A DNA stretch of 64,000 nt from positions 9,672,001-9,736,000 of the forward strand of contig OY992838.1 of assembly GCA_963921425.1 (NCBI GenBank), in the 5' to 3' direction. The notes below the pieces were generated by a model that saw only the letters and a program-made list of their open reading frames with translations, ran no database searches and was not told the origin of the DNA. The position numbers and the translations under genes were made by a program. Positions 36,601-50,212 of this stretch are shown in pieces; position 1 is the stretch's first letter, and the number at the start of each line of letters is the position of its first letter. This DNA is from Dryas octopetala (Eukaryota > Streptophyta > Magnoliopsida > Rosales > Rosaceae).

Positions 36601-38482
36601 TTGTGAATCTTCATGTTTGGGTTGTGTAGCAATCCTGTTGTTGGTGATCAATCTGGGGCTTTTTTTTTTTTTTTTCTTTGTTTCTTTACTTTAATTATCG
36701 GGTTTTTTATTTTTTATTTTTTTGTAACTATTAGACAATAACAATTATTATTAGACAGTAGCTCTTTAATTTAAATTGCAAAAACATCTTATAAATTGAC
36801 ACTCACACACAGTGACAATTTATAAAATGCTTTTGCCCTTCTTAAAAAAAAAAATTCTTACTAAGCACTCGGCGTAAATTGACAGTTAATGACAAACACT
36901 TATTTAAAAAATTTTAAAAATATTTTAACCTAAACAATTAAACCTATATCCAACACAACACTAACATTTATTTTAAATTAAATAAATTGAAGTATTTTCA
37001 TTAAACTAAAAAAATATGTTTCCCAATTAAAACTGAATTTTTTCTTTTGAATTATTTATTTTTTTCATTTAATTATTCAGTATTTAAAAAAAAAAAATAG
37101 CAACCACTCATGTCTCATCCCCACCACCAACCCAGCCCTCCGCCATCGCTTCCTTATTCTCCCTTATCCCCTTCATTCCGTCACCTCACCATCGACGGAG
37201 AAGATCGACAGCCCTCCACCTTTTTCCTCTCTCTTTCTTATTATCTTTCTCAATTTGCAGAACTACCATAGCAGAGCAAGGGAGGCGGCGGTCGCCGTCC
37301 TCGAATCTAGGTATAGAAAGTAGGAATCATTTTATAGCGCAATTTGTGTAGATCTATCTCTTTATCAATCAGACGTTTATTATTTTTTTTCTTTTTAATT
37401 TGGTTGATTTTGTCAAATACAAATTGTAATTGCCAGAGATCTTTGATATAAATGATATATTTTGATCTCTTCAAATATGAATTGTGCATTTTTCTATTTA
37501 ATTTTTATGATTTGTAATGAATCTCTGTTAGTTGATCTATATAAATGCATAAATGTCCAAATCTCTTTATATATAAATTTTAAGTTTCTTCAACAATATT
37601 TTTGTTCAAATGATTGAAGACGTCTTTAACACCTCTCTTGAATGGATCTCTATGATGCCATTGCGCATACCTAATTTGGTGTTGGATGGTGGTGGTTATG
37701 GTGTTTGGTGGTGGTAATGAGTGTTGGGGTATAGAAAATATGAATTGTTGAGTTTTGATAAGGGTAATTTTGAAAAACTTATTGAGTGTAGTAATAAATT
37801 TTTAAAATTTTAAATTTAGAGTTAGGTGTAGAGATTATAATAGGGATAAAAATAAAAAAATTAAGTCCGAATAGCGACACCCATTTCTTTTTTTCCTTGG
37901 AAAGAAAATGTCAATTATGGCTAGTGGGACAACTATGACCAGACACCCCCCCTCCTGGAATTAAGCTGACTATGACCCTTTTTTTTTTTTTTTTTTTTTT
38001 CATTTTGTCGATATCTAAGTGTTTTAATTAGTACATTCAGAAGGGTAAAATATAGAAAATTAAAGAATTTTCAAAAGTTTTTTTAAGATTTCAGACATCT
38101 GATCAAAATTTTGGTCAATTTAGAAGCTTCTCGTCCACTATCACAATTTCTCAAACATCACTATGTGATGTTGCCAATCTTCTACCAATCTTCTATCCCC
38201 ATGTTTTGGTTCTGGCCAAATTACAAAAATAGTTATTATATTTTGGCTCGGTAAGGACATTATTGATCTAATTATGATAATTTTATCCATGTAATTGTCT
38301 GATGTTTAGAATCTAAGGACAAACCTCATTTCCGTTATATGCCACACACACATGGGGCATTTAAGGTCCCTGTAATTTTACCTAAGTTATACTAAAATCC
38401 CTACAGCTAGATTCGATTTCCACTAAGGTCTTCAAATTAACATTTTAAAATAATTTAAATTTCTCCACATATGATATGTGAC
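33682..38482. other. Intergenic, gene-free, AT-rich
   Basis: Holds the MED18 promoter and the duplicated segment 33992-34064. A 13-bp perfect inverted pair CCACCATATTTGC / GCAAATATGGTGG (34230-34242, 34413-34425) may bound a small MITE. A 16-bp palindrome TGCACATGCATGTGCA sits at 34991-35006. Pyrimidine-rich GC-richer patches lie near 36180-36480 and 37100-37300. Short ORFs here (for example 36443-36694) match no family. Confidence 0.5.
33992..34064. repeat. Duplicated segment upstream of MED18
   Basis: Partner of 31387-31456, about 310 bases before the MED18 ATG. It could carry promoter or leader sequence of MED18. Confidence 0.7.
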
Positions 38483-39482
38483 CAAGGAATAAAATTTCGG
38501 GTTTCGATGAAATTTCGAAGATTTTTAAATTTCGACAAAAATTAGACTGAAATAACAGAAATTGCTATCAAAATACGGAAATTTTAAATGAAACTTTATC
38601 ATATGTTTATTTAACATATTATCTACTAAATTGATAAATAAAAAGTTGAAGAAACCAAATTATATAGTAGATTTCATGTAATATAAGATGAATATAATGC
38701 ATACTGGAGACAAGTACTGTTAAATAAAATTAGTATAATGAATAAATGAAATTAGTATATTATTTATACTCTATAATCTATACACTAAACCCTATATATT
38801 TTATAATCAATACTCTATATTGTTTAAGATATGATATATGATATTAGGATTTAGGCCTTTTAGGGTATTTTAATTAATTTTTATATAGAAATATATTAGA
38901 GTTTATTAGTTTAGGGTTTAAAAATAACTAAACGAAACTCCAAAATGACCAAATAAAACCCCAAATCATTTTTTTTCTTTACAATTGCCCAAATACCCCA
39001 AACCCCAATCAATCCTAAACCTTTTAATTTGTTTCTCTTTTTTATTTTTTTTCCTTTTTTTTACTTTTTTTCTTTTCTTTTCTTTTCTTTCATTTCTTCT
39101 CCACTTCTCCACTTCTCCCCAATGTCTCTGTTTTTTTTCTTCTCTTTCTACTGTGCCTCTCTCTCTCTCTCTCTTTCTCTGCATCTCCATCACCAACCCA
39201 CCCTCTCATCTTTCTCCCTCATCTCCCCCCGTTGCCCCCTGTTGCCCCCTGCCGTAGCCCCATCTTTCTCTCTCGATCTCCCCCTGCCACCCCTGCCGCC
39301 GCCCCCTCTCCAAAAACTAGTCTTCTCTTTCTCCCTCTATCTCACTCGCCTGAAAATTTCGCCGAAATTTTGAGAATTTCGACGAAATTATTACGAAAAT
39401 TTAACAAATATAGGTTTCGATACTCTAGAAAATCGAAATTTTTGACGAAATTTTACTAAAAATTTTGAAATTTAACACCTTG
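38483..39482. mobile_element. Non-autonomous hAT element of exactly 1,000 bp
   Basis: Ends CAAGGAATAAAATTTC and GAAATTTAACACCTTG, imperfect inverted repeats sharing CAAGG and AAATTTC. A perfect 8-bp TSD, TATGTGAC, lies at 38475-38482 and 39483-39490. Subterminal regions are rich in AAATTTCG on both strands. The core (38990-39350) is a long polypyrimidine tract with GC-rich CCGCC patches. Its open frames of 90 and 114 codons are low complexity; no transposase. Confidence 0.9.
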
Positions 39483-39490
39483 TATGTGAC

Positions 39491-41441
39491 CATGCCATCC
39501 TTCAATTGACCGAAATAAGAATTTGATATCCTATTGCAAACAATTGACAACTACATAAATAATAAAAATAAAATTGTCAAAACTAAAGTCTACATAAACT
39601 TTAGTTAAAAATTAAAAATTGGTGAACCATTTTTGTTAGTTACCCTTTTATACCCAAACCCAATGATGCAACCCTTTTATACCCAAAGCCTTTTGACCCT
39701 TTTGTTAGTTTCCTTTCTATAATTGTATGTAACGAAGGAACGTGATGTTGATGATGTTGTAAATGATGCATCAGAAAAATGGAAATGGAAATGTGTACGC
39801 GCCAGAAACAAGAAGGCGCCGCATCATAATTCACTTTCAACAGTGACGCAAAAATGGAATCTAGGCTTTTTCAAGAGCCCAAAAATAAAAATAAAAAGGA
39901 GTAGAGGCCCACCCCAGACAGAGGCTAAACCCAAGGAGTCAGGCTAGTCAGCATTCAGCAATGCCTATCTCTCCCATGCCAAGCTGTCCCCCTCCAAATT
40001 CCAAGCTGCCAATGCAGTTGGGACAATCAGATAATATTAATACAATTATTGCAGAAACAAAATCCCCAAGTAGCAAATTATAGTAATTTGCACCCACAAA
40101 TAGAATCAGATGCATGCAGGCAAAAAAAAAAAAAAGGATGACTGTATTAGAGATAGATAAGTTTTCAAATAATAAGATTTTGAGCACCAAAATAACTTTC
40201 AAAATGAAATGACAATGATAGTGATTCAAGATTAAGAAAGGGATTTCTTTGTATTACTCTAAAATTTATATTTTATTATTTGTAAAGTACTAAAAAAAGA
40301 AAGTGTAACAAATTTATGAAGTTGGAATAGTATTGCCTTTAAAAAATTGTGCAACAATTACCAATAACATTATTTTCCTGTCAGAGACAGAGGATTTGAG
40401 AAGGAACTAGAGAGGTGGATGGGATTTTGTTTTGTTGCACAAGAAAAGAGAAAAATGAAATTTTTTTTTTTTGGTAAAAAAGAGAAATATGAAAATCTTG
40501 AAAATAGAAGTTGTGGCTGCAGTTTGCCTATCAATTTGTTCGTATCCTCCACTCTCCATTGGCATTAACCAATCCCATTCACTCGCTTCCTCCTCTCCAG
40601 CCCATCTTTCTCTTCACCAAAAGGGCCCTTTTGTAGCAACTAGCCTTGAGAGACATATATGCACGGGAGATAATTTCACCCAAAAAAGTGGGAAAATAGA
40701 AAACAAATAAATGGGAAAAATAAAGTAAAAGATAGGGGTTTTTTTTTTTCAAAGTCCAAAAGTCCATGATCGGCCGCCCTATTTGTAAAAATACGATGAC
40801 AAATAGATTAATTTTAATGAGGCGAGCGCTCCGCACTTTCACTAAGCACTCGGTATTATTCACCGAGTGCTCGGTAATTGCCACTGTCACTATTAGACAA
40901 TCGTAATAATTTTTACTGTGCAATAATAACTAATTAAATTGTCATTGTGCGATAATAACTATTTGAATTTCATAATTGCCACTGTGTGACAGTGATAATT
41001 TGTCAAATTTAGAAAGAAAAAAAAAACCACCAAGCGTTCAGCACAAAAAATACAAAAACAAATATAATGTGGGCTTTATTTCTATAAAGTACACTATTTA
41101 TTATTATAATTTTTTAGATGAGTTTGTTTATTATCAAAGACTTAAAATATAGACTTTAGATTAATTTATTTTAAAAGATAAAAGAGAAAAAAAAAATTCA
41201 AAATCTTTGACACCCGAAACGGAACCTTTTCTTGCTTATGGGTCTAAAATCTCATCCTCTCATAATAGTATAATACTCAAAAAAGCATGACAAATAAATA
41301 AAGCAAAAGATAAGATTGATTAAGAGTTGCAACGCCCTGGTGTGCTGAAAGAGAGAGAAAGACAGAGAGAAGGGTCTGGTATATAGTTGAGATAGAAAGT
41401 AGTTGTGCTGGGTTTGCTTTTGAAATTTTATTTTTTGGGAG
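39491..41441. other. Intergenic upstream of CRY1
   Basis: No gene recognised. A hairpin AAGCACTCGGT ... ACCGAGTGCT near 40843-40872 lies in a segment rich in GTGACAGTGATAAT-like words, similar to pieces near 36750-36900. The CRY1 leader with GA-rich sequence precedes 41442. Confidence 0.55.
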
Positions 41442-44400
41442 ATGTCAGGTGGTGGGTGCAGTGTAGTATGGTTCAGGAGAGATCTGAGGGTAGAAGATAA
41501 CCCTGCTTTAGCTGCTGGAGTGAGAACAGGGGGTGTGGTTGCTGTCTTCATATGGGCACCTGAGGAGGAAGGCCCTTTCTGCCCAGGAAGGGTGTCAAGA
41601 TGGTGGCTCAAGCACAGCTTGGCTCATCTTGATTCCTCTTTGAAGAGTCTTGGCACTCCTCTCATCACCAAGAGATCCACTGACAGTGTTTCTTCTCTTC
41701 TTGAGGTTCTTATTTCCACTGGTGCAACTCAGCTCTTCTTCAACCACTTGTATGGTCAGTTCTTGATTCTTTTTCTTATCTGTAATACTATTTTTTTTTT
41801 TTTTTATGCCAGACCACACCACTGTAGTAAAATATGTTCTTTTCAATCTTCTGGGTTGTGCCTCTTGAACCCTGTAGGTTGACCTCAGCATACTTTTGAT
41901 TTTTGTATGCTTTTTGAAATTCTCTCTTCTTCTGGGTTTGGTGCTAGTTCAATAAATTTCTTGGTTTGGTGTGTAAATCTCTAGTACTGGTTGATTGTTG
42001 GAAGCAGTTCAATTTGTTCTCTTATAAAATTCAAAGGTTGGTGCTTTGATGACTGGCTGAATTAGACTAGAGTCCTTGATTAATTTGATCAAGTTGCCTA
42101 TTAATCACCATGTTCCTGTTTTGGGTGATTTATTGTTCACTAGCTGTTAACAGTCCAGAGGTCTATTGATTGGGGCAAATATGTTATTTTTTTGTTTGCA
42201 GTACAGTGGTCCCTTCTTACCTAGAGTGGGTGCAGATGCAATTATGAAATGTTCATCTACCGTAATAGAATGTTTGTTTAGTATCAACTTAAACTTCTGT
42301 GGATCCTTCTGTTCTTCAGTTAATGAATGCTTATAGGAAATAAAAGCAGCAAGTCATCTTTTTTAATTTAATGCTTAGTACTATCTTTTGTATTTCAGAT
42401 CCTATATCACTGGTTAGGGATCACCGGGCCAAGGAGGTTTTAACTTCTCATGGAATAGCTGTGCATTCCTTCAATGCGGATTTACTGTACGAACCATGGG
42501 ATGTTAATGATGTCCAGGGTCGCCCCTTCACAACCTTTGATGCTTTTTGGGAAAGATGCCTTAGCATGCCATATGATCCGGATGCACCACTTCTCCCCCC
42601 TAAGAGAATCATTTCAGGTTTTTTATTCTTAAACTTCAACCATAATCAATATACCAAGCCTCTTATCCTATCTTATGTTCTGTCTTGCTTATTTTGCTAC
42701 AAATTTTTCGAAAGACTGAACCACATTATTCATTGGGTGGTCTGTTTCTGTTCTGATTTTGTGGTTCCTATATATTACATAGGATTTAGTAGAAATAGCA
42801 TAGCCTCTGAGGTGGAGTAATTGTCCTGACTATGTTACTGGTGAGCGGGCATTTAAACGTTCATGAACTTTTCAGGTGATGCATCAAGGTGCCCTTCTGA
42901 TACATTGGTTTTTGAAGATGAATCAGAGAAAGGAAGCAATGCGCTTCTTGCTCGAGCATGGTCACCTGGGTGGAGCAACGCTGATAAGGCTCTGACCACA
43001 TTCGTTAATGGACCATTACTTGAGTACTCTATAAACCGCAGGAAGGCTGATAGTGCTACAACATCATTGCTTTCTCCCCATTTGCATTTTGGGGAGGTAA
43101 GTGTGCGAAAATTATTTCATCTGGTTCGGATCAAGCAGGTTCTTTGGGCCAATGAAGGCAACAAGGCTGGTGAAGAGAGTGTGAACTTGTTTCTGAAGTC
43201 TATTGGTCTTAGGGAATACTCGAGATACATTAGTTTTAATCATCCTTACAGTCATGAAAGGCCTCTTCTTGGGCACCTAAAGTTCTTCCCCTGGATTATA
43301 AACCAAAACTATTTTAAGGCATGGAGGCAAGGTAGAACTGGCTATCCATTGGTGGATGCTGGCATGAGAGAGTTGTGGGCCACTGGCTGGCTGCATGATC
43401 GGATACGAGTAGTTGTTTCTAGTTTCTTTGTAAAGGTTCTGCAGCTTCCATGGAGGTGGGGAATGAAGTATTTCTGGGATACGCTCTTAGATGCTGATCT
43501 TGAAAGTGATGCTCTTGGTTGGCAATATATATCTGGGACTCTCCCCGATGGACGTGAATTTGACCGCATTGATAATCCACAGGTGCGGATGTTGAGCTTG
43601 GTTATCTAGAACTTTTAGAGAGCATGTGCACCTACACAAACATACACACACAATTCTCCAAAATTTTAAAAATGGAAAATCGTGCCATATTTTTTTACTC
43701 ATATGTTGCAATTCTTGTTTTCCAAGGTTAGTATATGGCTTCAGCTCAATATTCTGGTGTCCCTCATCAAGGGTCTTCAGCAATGAATTTGAATCTAGTG
43801 CACCTTTTTTGTCATTGCACATGAATGTTCATAAGGTTTCAATTTTTCAAAAGTCTAGGGAAGATATTTCTGCCTTGATTTCACTGTCATATGATGCACA
43901 AGAAACCCTGAAAGGCCACCCAATAGTGACTACTAGGTGTATATGGGAAGTGTGATGGTGGTTGAAATTGCTGTAGGTCAAAGAAGCAAACTATGGATAG
44001 TATTCTCAAAGTAGTTGGCATGCCCTAGGAATCTTTACTTATGAGTATTGATAAACACTGGGATTTTGGTTTTCAGGCCAGACTAGGGAATTTCTCTTTA
44101 AAGTACTCAAAAAGAAGAAGCTCAAGTAATTTGTTTTTGCCCATTTGACATTACAACAGGCTTTATTGTCAAACTTTATTTAATTGGTTTTTCTTCACTT
44201 TTTACCTGTCTGTCCAAAGCATTAGGTGTAGACAATTTTTTAATACAGTTATGAACATTGATAATTTGATTTATGCTCCTCTTCCGAGGGGATTTATGCA
44301 ATATTAGCACTCTTAGTTGATCAAGTTTCAGTAGAGAAAAGATTCATATTGATTTGATTTCTACAGTTTGAGGGCTACAAATTTGACCCACATGGGGAAT

Positions 44401-45167
44401 ATGTGCGAAGGTGGCTTCCTGAACTTGCCAGGCTACCAACTGAATGGATACACCACCCATGGAATGCACCAGAATCTGTACTCCAAGCAGCTGGAATTGA
44501 ATTAGGATCAAATTACCCTCTTCCTATTGTAGGAATAGATGCAGCAAAAACCAGGTTGCAAGAAGCATTCTCCGAGATGTGGCAGCATGAAGCTGCTTCA
44601 AGAGCCGCAGTTGAGAATGGAACTGAAGAAGGACTTGGAGACTCCTATGAATCAACCCCAATTTCCTTTCCTCAAGACATACAAATGGAGGAAAGTCATG
44701 AACCGGTGAGGAACAACCTGACTCCTGCAACTCGACGCTATGAAGATCAAATGGTGCCAAGCATAACTACTTTGGTGAGAGTTGAAGAGGAAGAAACTTC
44801 TGTGGATCTTCGAAATTCTGCAGAAGAGAGCAGAGCAGAAGTGCCTACAAATGTAGTTATGAATCAAGAACCAAGAAGAGACACCTTAAACCAAGGGGTT
44901 TTGCAGACTATTCATAATGACACTGTGCCTCTATCCAATGCTGCAATAGGGCTGCAACATGCTGTTGAAGATTCTACTGCAGAATCTTCCAGTAGCACTA
45001 GGAGAGAGAGGGATGGAGGTGTAGTTCCAGTTTGGTCTCCTTCGACATCTAGCTACTCGGAGCCATTTGTGAGTGATGACAATGGCCTTGGAACAAGTTC
45101 TTACTTGCAGAGACATCCTCAGTCTCACCAAATAATGAATTGGAGGCGGCTATCTCAAACTGGGTAA
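41442..45167 (+). CDS. CRY1: Cryptochrome 1 blue-light photoreceptor
   Basis: FAD-binding photoreceptor controlling de-etiolation and blue-light growth; acts in nucleus and cytoplasm with COP1/SPA and PIFs. Exons 41442-41754, 42399-42617, 42876-43582 and 44367-45167 give 679 aa, near the 681 of Arabidopsis. The photolyase-homology region starts CSVVWFRRDLRVEDNPALAA and holds ALLARAWSPGWSNADKALT, SPHLHFGEVSVRKLF, AGMRELWATGWLHDR and FWDTLLDADLESDALGWQY. The C-terminal extension shows the DAS parts: DQMVP (about residue 540), an acidic stretch and STAESSSS, ending NWRRLSQTG as in CRY1 rather than CRY2. The start MSGGGCS fits the family. All introns are GT-AG and in phase. Confidence 0.97.
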
Positions 45168-45504
45168 GAACTCTTAAACTATTACAAAATATGCAGTACC
45201 TTTCCTGAATGACTGTAATAGATAGTTTGTTGGGTTCTTTGTTCTAAACAAACTTTTTTGCACCTTCCTCTTCCTTTATCAGTTCAGAAGCTTAGCTTCG
45301 GGATATTTCACTTCAGACTCTAACAAACATGGAATTGGGTCTACTGTCTCGTATGTATTACTTAAATTTCTTGAGTTGTGAAGTTCTAATAAGTGAATGC
45401 CAATTTATTTTGAGGGAGAGTTCATGTTTATATTCACAGGCAGGGTTAGTCTTATTTCTTTTATACTCCTAAAGATTTTCACTCCCAGTTTTCTTCTCTT
45501 GCAG
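45164..45504 (+). other. Probable CRY1 intron at the stop codon
   Basis: A strong donor, ACTGG|GTAAGA, overlaps the stop. A strong acceptor, TTCTTCTCTTGCAG|GTAAAC, is at 45504/45505. Splicing gives ACT GGG TAA, the same Gly-stop as the unspliced form. A nearer acceptor, TTATCAG|TTCAG at 45282, would add Ser-Glu-Ala before a new stop. Not confirmed by transcripts. Confidence 0.55.
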
Positions 45505-46294
45505 GTAAACATATAGATGCAATAGGGAAAAATGCTGAGAGGTGTAATGATGCAACGCCATCTAATCCTATGGATTGGGGAACGTGAACTTGTATTCCAC
45601 CTTGAGTGATCTCAACAGCAGTAGACCTCCTGTGTGTATGATATTCTCTAATTAGTACAGGCAGCGCATTAGCTATCCAATTTTTTTTTTATTGTTCTAC
45701 CATAATGTAGCTCTGTTGTATAGCAATGTTGTACTCATAAAGGAAGAGAGTGAAATAGGATGTGTCTTGAATAAACTCAGGGTTTTGCCTGCTCATTCCA
45801 TTGATTAGCAGATATTTTAACATAATATATTTTATATGCTATATGTCCACATTTTACTTCTTGTTGTAGGTTTGAAAATTTGCTGGTCTGTACTTTGAAA
45901 TTGCTGCCACAAGGTATCTGCAAAATATCTTTACATCCCTAATGCGACGTTGAGGTCAAAGAGATGAGCTACTAGATTGAGCAATGCATTGAATCTGATA
46001 TAGTCCCTTAAAAGATGAAAAAAAGAAAATGAAAGAAGTAAACAGGAATAAATGCATTCTCACAAAGTCAAGTTTTGTATTTTTTTCGTTCAAAAGAGGT
46101 GGGGGAAGGTGAGACTGTGAGAACCAAATACTCGTGTGGTGTAGGATAAGTGCTCTATCATTGGAGCTATGAACCCCCATTCGTACAATCTTATTAGAAC
46201 TCTGAACTACGGATAATGAGTCATTTTACATTTTATTCGGCACGATCAGGGTGATTTTTGACACTATGATTATAGCCAAGACCCCTGTTGAACT
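45505..46294. other. CRY1 3' UTR exon and convergent intergenic DNA
   Basis: Probable final CRY1 3' UTR up to about 45780 and the 3' UTR of the NIP gene from the other side. Contains the tRNA-like sequence below. No other gene. Confidence 0.6.
46105..46178 (-). mobile_element. tRNA-like fragment, SINE head or tRNA pseudogene
   Basis: On the minus strand GGGGGTTCATAGCTC is followed by an A-box-like TAGCTCCAATGATAGAGCA (46169-46151) and, about 35 bases on, an eroded B box GGTTCTCACAG. The fold is not clean enough for a working tRNA. Confidence 0.4.
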
Positions 46295-47781
46295 TCATAC
46301 TTGTGGAAGTGTTCTGTCAATTGGATCAGCCTGTAAATAAAGATGATTGTACATGATATTGGTGCTCTCATCAGATTTTGCGGGCTTAGATACCCGGAGA
46401 ACACTGTACACCATAGCAGCAGCAATTGCTCCAAGAGTAGGGGCTACAATAAAGACCCAAAGATTCTTATGAACACCAGCAACAGCAGCAGGGCCTAAAC
46501 TCCTGGCAGGATTCATAGAAGCTCCAGTGATCGGCCTGCAGAATCCAATATGGTAATGTAAAATGCTCATATGAGTTACACAAAAATGCAAGCCATCGTA
46601 ATTAATAGATAATCAGATTATTATCGAGGAGTTCATTACCCAGCAACAATGACATTAAACAAAACTGCAGCACCTATTGCAACTCCAGAAACATCTTTGC
46701 TCTGTTTCTTGTCAGTCAAGTAAAGCCGTAAAGGGTTAGTGCATTTCTCAAGCAAAGTGAACTTGGGTTTTTCAAAATTAGTTTGTTTTTTTGGGGTTCA
46801 TTAGAATACTATGATACAAGCCAACTGCTACAAAGTAGATGATCATATTCATACCGCTCTGTGATCAGTGGCAACACCACAAATGGTGAACATCAATGTA
46901 AAAGTGATTATGAAATCCCAGGTGAGGGCTTGTAGGTGAGTTGTTGAATCAGAGTACTGAGTCAGGGTTGCGCCAAAATTGCCTTCATCGTGAAACAACA
47001 GCCTCAGGGTCAGGCTTGCTAGTGTTGCGCCCGTCAGCTGTGACAAGACATACATAGGTAACTATACAACAATACCAAGCATATTTTAGCAAGTTGTAAT
47101 TTGAAATGTACATAAACACACTTTAGATTGTGTAGGATCTGCATGTGCCTTAATGTTTTATGGTGGTACAGATATAGGGGTGTGTTAATGTCTCACATGT
47201 TTGCATGGAAATTTTCGGGCAGCAGCTAAGGCAATAGTAACTGCAGGATTGAAATGGGCACCAGAGACGTGCCCAACTGCATATGCAGCCGCCATGAAAA
47301 CAAGGCCCCATACAATTCCTATACCCACAATTGTAAGAGGTTGTATTTTATTGACCAGAGCAGCCCCACAGCCCATAAATATAAGAATGTACGTGCCCAC
47401 AAGCTCTGCCACCATCTATTAATTCACATAAACAAAGGCATCCCATGTAAGAAAATGGAAATATAACTCTTGGTCAATAGAAGATTGCTATGATTGCCGT
47501 AATAAAATTGAATGTAGAGTAATGTTACTAGATATCTATCTAATATGTTATGTTGTCAGATTTTCAATATGAACTATACATTTACTGAAGAGTCCTTATC
47601 AGTATTTCATATTGATAGCAAGAAAACATTTAGATGTGTCAATTACCTTTTGGAAGTTAGATGGAGAGATATCAGCCTTAATGGTGAGTTTTGGAGCACC
47701 ATTTGTCTTTGCTTCTTCCATAATAGAGTGTTCAGAGGGCAACCCAAATTTAGGGGAGGCAATTGAAGGTGAATAAGCCAT
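46295..47781 (-). CDS. NIP: NIP aquaporin (nodulin 26-like intrinsic protein, subgroup I type)
   Basis: Six-helix membrane channel for water and small solutes such as glycerol, metalloids or lactate. Exons 47781-47647, 47415-47197, 47061-46855, 46701-46640, 46535-46295 give 287 aa. Two NPA motifs are intact: GAHFNPAVT in loop B and GASMNPARS in loop E. The selectivity-filter positions read Trp (IVWGLVF), Val (FNVIVAG), Ala (GASMN) and Arg (NPAR), the W-V-A-R set of NIP subgroup I. Exon 1 encodes a hydrophilic N-terminal 45 residues; exon 2 begins with MVAELVGTYILIFMGCGAA. The exon 4 acceptor is chosen at CAG|AGCAAAGATG; a nearby AAG two codons upstream would add Lys-Gln. The five-exon layout is usual for NIPs. 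Substrate not predictable here. Confidence 0.92.
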
Positions 47782-50212
47782 TGCAACACTTGGAAACTAG
47801 AACAGCATCACCTTTAGCAAGTACCACTTATATGCATTATTTCTTTGCATTAGAAAAAGCAATTTGCAGGCACTGTCACACTCACAGCCTCACAGAGATA
47901 TTTAATGTACATGTTATAGAATTTTATACAACTTTCTTGCTCCATCAATTGTTTGTATGTGTGTAATTGTGTGTAGTTTATTGAAGCCGGACCAATCACA
48001 GATTTGGATGCCATACAAATCATAGTAAAACTTGATGTGGGACTTCCATTTGTCAATTAGGAAAGTCTCTTATTGAATGACAAGGTCAGACAACTTTTCA
48101 ACTCAAAAAGCCCATTGAAATTAATCTCTTAATTGTTACACTGCAAATTTGTACCAGGATTAATTTATAAATTTATAAAGCAAGTGACAAAGTCTGTGTT
48201 CTACATTCCGGGTGAAGGAAGGGCTCAGCTTCTGGAAAGCAGGATTTCAAAAGTAACAAATTGTGCAGCGAGGTTATTAGTTATTTAGTTTTGCTTGCAA
48301 GTCAAGTCCACTTTATTTATCTCTAAATAAAAAATCTCTCATTAAAATTTAAAAGAGGCTTGCATGTATATGTTTTGGATTTACTTTATTTTTATTTTGA
48401 AAAGTAAAAAAGTGGGGAGAAAAGACAATGCCTCGTAATAGAACCTTATTAATGATCTCTTTTGGTGCCATACTAAGAAGCAAATATGATAAAGAATCAA
48501 GGATGCTCAGAGTAGAGATTATGCCCTTTTTATAGGGCATAAAGCCAATCATTCATAATTGACGAGCCATTGGCCTATTTTACTGTTTTTTTTTTTTTTT
48601 TTCCTTAGGCAAAGCATCAAAAGCACTGCAATTTTTCTTAGTAGCAAAGCATCAGATTCAGGACCACTGCAGAAGTCAACACAATATTTATATCACCTCA
48701 GAGGGAGGATATATGATTATATGAATCCCTTAAGATGCAAATGATTTGGTAAAGGATCAAGATGAAGCAGCTATATACCACTAGAATGAAAGCTTAAAGC
48801 TGTTAAAAAAAAAAAAGTAATGGTCTTAAATTTTTTTATGTATTTTATATCATTTGTTTAATAAATTAGATAAGATGCTGCGTGCCGTTTACAATTCTTA
48901 ACCTTTCTTCTTCTTTTATTTTTTATTTTTTATTTTAATTTGAGAATACCCACTGACTATATAATTATAAATGCTAAAAGAAAATTGAGATTTGACCAAC
49001 TGACAGCCAGCTGTAAACAATCAAATTAGGAAAAAATTATAGTTTATTCTTTCTAATATTTCTTATTTGAAAAAAATCATATGGTTTTTTTTCTTTCTAA
49101 ATAAAGTATTTTGATAATTGTCTTGTCAAAGAAATATGTCATTATTTTTTTAGGGTACAGAGTGCGAGTTCACCTCATACATTCTTAGGGTATATAATGG
49201 GTTTGTGGAGACTGCATGTTAGGTTTTAATTCTGAAATTTTAGACTCTCGGAGTTAAAACCTAATATAAAGTCTACTGAACACTTAAACCTAATATAAAA
49301 CTTAATAACACTTGAGAAATAAGTAAATACTCAAAAATGGTCGCCGAGCTCTCAGCGCTTGGTATGTATGAAAAAAAAAAATATAAATTAATGGACTAAT
49401 ATTATGTAACATACAATAGTTACAATATTATTAGACTTTAGTTAGAATTTTAAAAATCATAAGGTTTTAGTCAATAAATTGTAAAATTAAAGAATTTGAA
49501 TGAAAGTCTCCCGTCAAATTATTCCCAGGATAATCATGAAGATAAGTAGCTTGCAAACTTTGTTTACACACTGTTGAAGCCTGGAAGGAGAATTCATTAG
49601 CATTCTCTAATAGCTTAATAGCTTAAATTTTTTAGATTATGTAGCAGCTTATGATTTTAATTGACATGGTATTAGTCTTCTGATTTTAAGAAGAAAAAAA
49701 AAGAACATTTTAATTGTTGTATATAATTAATCTCTTTCACATATTCAACTTCTCATGTACCTGGTAGTTACTTAACCAGTTTTTTGAAAAGAAAGCTATT
49801 TACGATTATATGTAAGAGTTTCTCGATTTCGGGAGGTTTGGGTTCAAATTCTCAATCCTCAACCTTCATGTCTCGTTTATCATGTTAATGGTGAGACTAC
49901 ACGTATATTGTCCAAATTTCTTGTCTCGTCTTTTCACATCCATGTTATCATATGATGTAGTTGCTTGTAAGGAAGAATGTTAATTATGTTTGATAAACAT
50001 TGTTCATATAAAGTTTTTGAAATCCAATAGTTGTCTAACAAACAGTTTTTAAAGCGCTGATTTGTTACTTTTTTAAAATGCAAAATATTCTCTTTCGATC
50101 TGGTGGTTTGGTCGCAGTAAAAATGTTTAGAAGACCACATGAGCCTCCGAAAAGCATATCAGATCAACAAATTTTATTCGGATCCCAAAATAGGTTAGAA
50201 GTCTGATGCTAA
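47782..50212. other. NIP upstream region and intergenic DNA
   Basis: No gene recognised. A tRNA-B-box-like GGGTTCAAATTCTC occurs near 49849 without an A box. The rest is AT-rich with T and A runs. Confidence 0.55.

Noticed and set aside
38985-39373. ORFs of 90 and 114 codons, Phe/Ser/Leu/Pro-rich
   Set aside because: They arise from the polypyrimidine core of the 1,000-bp hAT element.
46105-46178. Functional tRNA gene
   Set aside because: The A box is good but the B box and acceptor stem pairing are poor; kept only as a tRNA-like fragment.
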